A DNA stretch of 9,159 nt from an uncultured Saprospiraceae bacterium (GTDB taxonomy: Bacteria; Bacteroidota; Bacteroidia; Chitinophagales; Saprospiraceae): assembly GCA_938033975.1 (NCBI GenBank), contig CALHKJ010000571.1, forward strand, positions 1 to 9,159, in the 5' to 3' direction. Positions 5,488 through 9,159 of the stretch are shown piece by piece (positions within the stretch are counted from its first letter, which is position 1; each line of letters begins with the position of its first letter). The position numbers and the translations under genes are program-made. Under the pieces are notes generated by a model. The model worked only from the letters and a program-made list of their open reading frames with translations. It was not told the origin of the DNA and searched no databases.

Positions 5488-7870
5488 TCACGATGAACTT
5501 CTTAATAAATTGTTTCTCTTTTCCGGTAACGATGACAAAATACATTCCTTCCTCCCAATCTTTTACATTTATGGTTGAATTTTTTGATTTAGTGTCTTCG
5601 CTATATACTAATTTACCGTCAGCTGAATAGCAACTTATATTTTGAGCTCTAAATGAATTATTATTGATAGCTACATTTACAATAGACGAACTTGGGTTAG
5701 GGTAGACGTCCATTGAAACATCATTCACGATTTGCTCCAATGATGAATAAAGTGTTTCGAAACATTCTTGACCCTTACCAACTGCTACCTTGTGTATGTT
5801 TGTTCCAACCAAAATTGGATCTTCAGAGATACATATCATTGTATCACTTGGTGTGATTTTTATTTTTAGAAAACCTTGCTCAAGTTCAGATCTGTCTAGG
5901 TAATTATTTTCAATAGGAATACCGATTATCTTACCTGTTTCAGAATTAAATTTAATGTCAAATAATTGATCGACAACATTTGTGTTTTCATATACATCAT
6001 TGATAGTTGCTCCTTCAAGCGTAAACTCAAAAGCCATAAGGCCATCGTATGGATTTGTGATGTCTACATAGACATAGTCCGGATCTAATGCAGCATCATA
6101 CTTCGCACTAAAATGCATTGAATCAATAAAGTTATAGACCCCAGCAGGGAAATAACAATGATCATGCGCTGCACTTCCACCTTCATGTTCATGTGCCAAA
6201 CCATTGACAACACAATCATGTAGTAAGGCAGCATCATAAATATCTAATTTTTCATCATTGAATAAATCATTACAAGCTGATGCTGCTTGATTGTCTAGAA
6301 TGTCATCAAGATATGTTTGAATGTCCATCTGATCAAAGACTTGATCCATGTTGCGATCACCTCTAAGTCTTGTTCCTCCGCAGACTCCCTCACAATCTCT
6401 CAATGCTCTACCGTATATATCTCCATTACAATCTGTATATGGATCACACTCGCCATCTTTTGTGATGGCAATAGTTCCTGAAGATCTATCTATATTTATA
6501 CAAACTTGAGCGTGATTGTTTAATGTATCTTTTTCAGCTCGCCCTAATGCATCTCTAGCCAAATCAACATTGACAATTGCTACAAATACATAATCACCAT
6601 CTGGGACATCTGTAATATCCAACCATTGGCATTTCAAACCTGAATCATATTCATCAGCACATCCTGCAGTAATTCCCATGTAATTACATGAATATTTTGA
6701 CATCATGGGTTGTGGACAATCTAAATCCAGTACACAAAAGCCATTTTTATAACCAATTGGAATATGTTGACCATGAATATCGTATAAGCTGTATTGAGCA
6801 TAGCCATCATAGTGATAGTGACCATGACAATTATCATAAGTAAACTGATCAAGCTGATCTTGCGGGGCACCTATGAAATAATCTTGTGTTCCAACGTTTT
6901 CAATTCTTGTAGAAAATCTAACAATATCTCTTCTACCAACACCTCTCAAACAGCCTTCTTCAATCAAACATTCATCATCATTGTCGATTACAGTTAAATA
7001 CATCGAACTTGAAAGAACAAATGGATTTAATCTTAAGTCTGGTCCTTCTGGACAATTAGGGTCTTCGAAAGAAATACATGAACCATCATCTACAGTCGCA
7101 AGTGGATTATAATTGCATGATTCAATATCAGTACATCCTTGTATCGGGCCTAAGTATGATATGTTTATATTGGTCTCCGGTCCACAATCACCTTCTCTCG
7201 TTACCCTCACGTAATAATCTAAGTCCTTATTTAGGTTACTTACTACACTAGCTAGCTCACCACATTGATCATTAAAATCATTAAAGAATATTGTACCCTC
7301 AACAGAATTTTGAACATCAATTGGACATCCTAAATAAACATAAATGGTCGTATTACAATCAGGAGTAGCATTGTCACATGTTGAGATTTCATAACGCCCA
7401 ACTTCTTCAACATTTAGTATGTACCAATTACCTGGAAGAATTCCCGTAAATGAAAAGTCTTCTATTACCGCAGCATTATCACAATCAAAACCATCAGGAC
7501 AATTGAAATACTTTGATGTAGAAAAATCAAAATTCTTAAAATATTCAACTTCTTCGCCATCCACAAGTAGTCTTGCATAACCCGCTACAGTCAAACCATC
7601 TCCATAAGAATCACGAATTACAAATTGTAGACAATCGCTTTTCTCAAAGCAAAAATCAAATTCATAAAAAGTTTCGTTTACTAAGTCTGGGTTTGTAAAT
7701 AGGGTATCACCTTCAAGATTAAGTATAGCAAAGGATGTTTCGTAAGCATACAAATCAGTTAGTATTTCGATCTTCACAGAAGATTGACTACTACTACAAT
7801 CCTGCGCATAGCTAAGATTGGCAAAGGAGAATAAAACTAGCATGATAGCTAGTATTGGATTTTTGTACAT
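5474..7870 (-). CDS. T9SS-exported multidomain lysyl oxidase with dockerin- and cohesin-like parts
   Basis: This 798-residue protein has a signal peptide (1-22, ending SYA). Residues 32-120 form a beta domain with DSYGDGL, and 130-240 a PPC/CUB-like domain. At 245-265 there is a GCTD...CNYNPLATVDDGSC motif. The lysyl oxidase domain spans about 277-462: copper-binding H349, H351 and H353 in CHGHYH, K375 in GYKNGFC, Y408 in ADEYDSG and CQWLDITDV. K375 and Y408 align with the residues that form the lysyl tyrosylquinone cofactor in animal LOX (human K320 and Y355), so activity is plausible. Such enzymes oxidise lysine side chains or amines to aldehydes, releasing H2O2 and ammonia. Residues 481-556 contain a GVCGG motif and two dockerin-like loops, 560-571 are His-rich, and 588-697 look cohesin-like. 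Residues about 720-798 (VYPNPSSS...) are a T9SS sorting domain. It is the first gene of the operon. Confidence 0.9.
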   Translation of the reverse strand: MYKNPILAIMLVLFSFANLSYAQDCSSSQSSVKIEILTDLYAYETSFAILNLEGDTLFTNPDLVNETFYEFDFCFEKSDCLQFVIRDSYGDGLTVAGYARLLVDGEEVEYFKNFDFSTSKYFNCPDGFDCDNAAVIEDFSFTGILPGNWYILNVEEVGRYEISTCDNATPDCNTTIYVYLGCPIDVQNSVEGTIFFNDFNDQCGELASVVSNLNKDLDYYVRVTREGDCGPETNINISYLGPIQGCTDIESCNYNPLATVDDGSCISFEDPNCPEGPDLRLNPFVLSSSMYLTVIDNDDECLIEEGCLRGVGRRDIVRFSTRIENVGTQDYFIGAPQDQLDQFTYDNCHGHYHYDGYAQYSLYDIHGQHIPIGYKNGFCVLDLDCPQPMMSKYSCNYMGITAGCADEYDSGLKCQWLDITDVPDGDYVFVAIVNVDLARDALGRAEKDTLNNHAQVCINIDRSSGTIAITKDGECDPYTDCNGDIYGRALRDCEGVCGGTRLRGDRNMDQVFDQMDIQTYLDDILDNQAASACNDLFNDEKLDIYDAALLHDCVVNGLAHEHEGGSAAHDHCYFPAGVYNFIDSMHFSAKYDAALDPDYVYVDITNPYDGLMAFEFTLEGATINDVYENTNVVDQLFDIKFNSETGKIIGIPIENNYLDRSELEQGFLKIKITPSDTMICISEDPILVGTNIHKVAVGKGQECFETLYSSLEQIVNDVSMDVYPNPSSSIVNVAINNNSFRAQNISCYSADGKLVYSEDTKSKNSTINVKDWEEGMYFVIVTGKEKQFIKKFIVNDTK

Positions 7871-7903
7871 TGTAATTACTTTTTCTATCTACACTGTATA
7901 TGC

Positions 7904-7927
7904 AAAATTTACGCTAGGGTAAATTTT
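7904..7927. repeat. 9-bp inverted repeat upstream of lysyl oxidase operon
   Basis: AAAATTTAC (7904-7912) and GTAAATTTT (7919-7927) are exact reverse complements around the spacer GCTAGG. The repeat ends 33 nt before the ATG at 7870 on the - strand. Its proximal arm, read on the - strand, contains TAAATTTTG, one base longer than the TAnnTTTG promoter consensus. This placement suits an operator overlapping the operon promoter. No factor can be named. Confidence 0.45.
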
Positions 7928-7998
7928 TGAGTGACAGATAGTTGACGAATGGGTGTTGTCATTTAAAAGTTATTTGCAATTTAGGCATTTAGGAAATC

Positions 7999-8032
7999 AC
8001 ATTTATGTTATAAATGTAAAATAGCTTACATT
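7999..8032. repeat. Overlapping inverted repeats after the importer ATPase
   Basis: Two hairpins share an arm. ACATTTAT/ATAAATGT (7999-8006 and 8010-8017) has a 3-nt loop, and AATGTAA/TTACATT (8013-8019 and 8026-8032) has a 6-nt loop. They lie 16-49 nt downstream of the ATPase stop codon on the - strand. They could act as a weak transcription terminator or mRNA 3'-end structure, but the stems are almost all A-T pairs and no long T-run follows. A regulator site for the downstream lysyl oxidase operon is another possibility. Confidence 0.35.
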
Positions 8033-8047
8033 AACACTATAGCAATC

Positions 8048-8785
8048 CTAAATTTGTTGAAGAATTGTCAGCTGAGACCGGTATGTTTCGGCGACATTTT
8101 TATTATTGAACACATCTGAAGTATCTCCATAATTAATTAATCGCTGATTTACCAATATGACCTTGTCAAAGTATTCCTCAATGGTTGATAGGTCATGATG
8201 AACTACCAATAGGGTTTTCTTTTCGTCTGCCAATTTCCGCATAATGTCAATAATCTTATTCTCAGTAGTAATGTCAATTCCAACAAAAGGTTCGTCAAAG
8301 AAGAAGAGTTCTGCCTGTTGTGTCAACGCTCTTGCAATAAAAACCCTTTGTTGTTGCCCTCCAGATAATGCTCCAATCTGCCTATCCCACAAGTCTTCAA
8401 TGCCCATTTCTTTCATGGCATTATTGGCTATGTCATAATCCTCAGAGTTTAGTCTGGAGAATAAGCTTTTGAATGGATATCTGCCCATCAGAACAATGTC
8501 CTTCACAGTGGCAGGAAAACGCCAATCTATTTCATCTTTCTGCGGTACATAAGCAATCCTCTTTCTTACCTTTTCTATAGGACTTCCAAATACTTTTATT
8601 GTTCCTGAGTTGTATTCAATTAAACCAAGAATTGATTTAAATAAGGTTGACTTCCCGGCACCGTTAGGGCCGATTACACCATAGACATGACCAGGTGCCA
8701 CATCCATATGAATATTGGTAAGCACTCTCTTATTTCCATAGTTAACTGAGAGGCCATCTATTTCTATAACATACTTCTCAGGCAT
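8048..8785 (-). CDS. Manganese/zinc-type ABC importer, ATP-binding protein
   Basis: This 245-residue cytoplasmic ATPase energises uptake of a divalent metal. Numbered from the ATG at 8785: Walker A GPNGAGKST (39-47), Q-loop VPQ (80-82), signature LSGGQ (140-144), Walker B LFFFDEP (160-166), D-loop GID (169-171) and switch His197. All are intact. After the Q-loop the stretch DEIDWRFPATVKDIVLMGRY (84-103) is characteristic of the MntB/SitB/TroB branch (typically DWdFPvtV..vlMGRY), so manganese is favoured, with zinc or iron possible. An upstream TTG at 8788 would add one residue. I prefer ATG 8785, because it shares its A with the TGA stop of the binding-protein gene (TGATG), a common form of translational coupling. 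No permease gene follows on this strand, so the membrane partner must lie elsewhere, perhaps upstream of the window edge. Confidence 0.93.
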   Translation of the reverse strand: MPEKYVIEIDGLSVNYGNKRVLTNIHMDVAPGHVYGVIGPNGAGKSTLFKSILGLIEYNSGTIKVFGSPIEKVRKRIAYVPQKDEIDWRFPATVKDIVLMGRYPFKSLFSRLNSEDYDIANNAMKEMGIEDLWDRQIGALSGGQQQRVFIARALTQQAELFFFDEPFVGIDITTENKIIDIMRKLADEKKTLLVVHHDLSTIEEYFDKVILVNQRLINYGDTSDVFNNKNVAETYRSQLTILQQI

Positions 8786-9159
8786 CAATTTTTCAATTTT
8801 ATGATGGCAAAAATGATTAATAATAAAAATACCAAGCCAAGGGATAAGATGCCAATAATATTAGATTCACTATCACTACTAATTTTGGTTTCTGACATTT
8901 TATTTTGAGACAGAGCGCCTACGATAACATCTGTATTGCTTTTAATCATTCCAATATAGGTGCCTGCTTCAGTTCCAGGCTTTCCTAAGGAGTCAGCAAA
9001 CAATTCACCACCTACGGGCACACCGTTATCTTCAGAAAGTCGTTTAATCATTTTTGGGTTGATGGTACTTTCGATAAAAATTGCAGGTACATTTCTCTCT
9101 TTGATAACCTTGCTGACTCGAATAACATCCGAACTTCTCGCTTCAGCTTCAGTTGAGAT
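8785..9159 (-). CDS. Metal ABC importer substrate-binding protein, C-terminal part, membrane-anchored
   Basis: The frame is open to the window edge, so this is the last 124 residues of a longer gene. The ATG at 9051 is internal, because family homology continues upstream of it. The visible part is typical of the second lobe of the MntA/TroA/ZnuA (cluster A-I) family: ISTEAEA at the window edge, VPAIFIEST (24-32), VGGELFADSLG (49-59; Asp56 is the likely metal ligand) and GTYIGMIKSNTDVIVGAL (66-83). Family members normally end about here and are soluble or N-terminally lipidated. This one adds a Ser/Asp linker (84-100) and a hydrophobic helix (101-121) with a KLKN tail, which would anchor the binding lobe in the inner membrane. 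Its stop overlaps the ATPase start. The metal is probably Mn2+ or Zn2+. Confidence 0.9.
   Translation of the reverse strand: MSTEAEARSSDVIRVSKVIKERNVPAIFIESTINPKMIKRLSEDNGVPVGGELFADSLGKPGTEAGTYIGMIKSNTDVIVGALSQNKMSETKISSDSESNIIGILSLGLVFLLLIIFAIIKLKN

Noticed and set aside
8786..8788. TTG as the start codon of the importer ATPase
   Set aside because: It would add one Met in front of the ATG at 8785, which itself gives the common TGATG stop-start overlap and needs no rare start codon.
8785..9051. Small 88-residue membrane protein starting at the ATG at 9051
   Set aside because: The frame stays open to the window edge and the upstream residues (ISTEAEA, VPAIFIEST) match the metal-receptor family, so this ATG is internal.

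Overview
The window looks like chromosomal DNA from a Bacteroidota species. Three predicted secreted proteins carry type IX secretion (T9SS) type A C-terminal sorting domains, one has the QRCCR-type N-terminal domain common in this phylum's surface proteins, a DUF6702-like protein is present, the DNA is AT-rich, and strong Shine-Dalgarno sequences are mostly absent. Genus cannot be set from the sequence; a marine or Saprospira-like lineage would fit but is a guess.

Layout. Positions 1-72 may be the 3' end of an upstream + strand gene. A short leader (73-175) holds a perfect 12-bp inverted repeat with a Bacteroidota-like -7 promoter motif at its centre. Then comes a tight + strand operon: a membrane-tethered beta-propeller protein (176-2128), a DUF6702-like exported protein (2131-2646) and the YidD membrane-insertion factor (2639-2890). 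The spacings are +2 nt and an 8-nt overlap, so the three are probably cotranscribed. YidD converges with, and overlaps by 11 bp, the last gene of a - strand operon.

The - strand operon runs 7870 to 2880. It encodes three T9SS cargo proteins: a multidomain lysyl oxidase with dockerin-like and cohesin-like segments, a soluble-glucose/sorbosone-dehydrogenase-like PQQ enzyme, and a QRCCR-domain surface protein. The first two genes overlap by 14 nt and the second and third are 13 nt apart. Two oxidoreductases and one surface protein, all apparently exported by the same route, suggest a module acting on the outer surface or extracellular matrix. This is the most interesting part of the window.

Further right on the - strand are the ATPase and the C-terminal part of the substrate-binding protein of a manganese/zinc-type ABC importer (8048-9159, running off the window). 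No permease gene follows the ATPase. The binding protein ends in a predicted transmembrane helix, which is unusual. The 177-bp gap between the importer and the lysyl oxidase operon contains several inverted repeats that could be operators, promoter elements or weak terminators. No tRNA, rRNA, CRISPR array or insertion sequence was seen.
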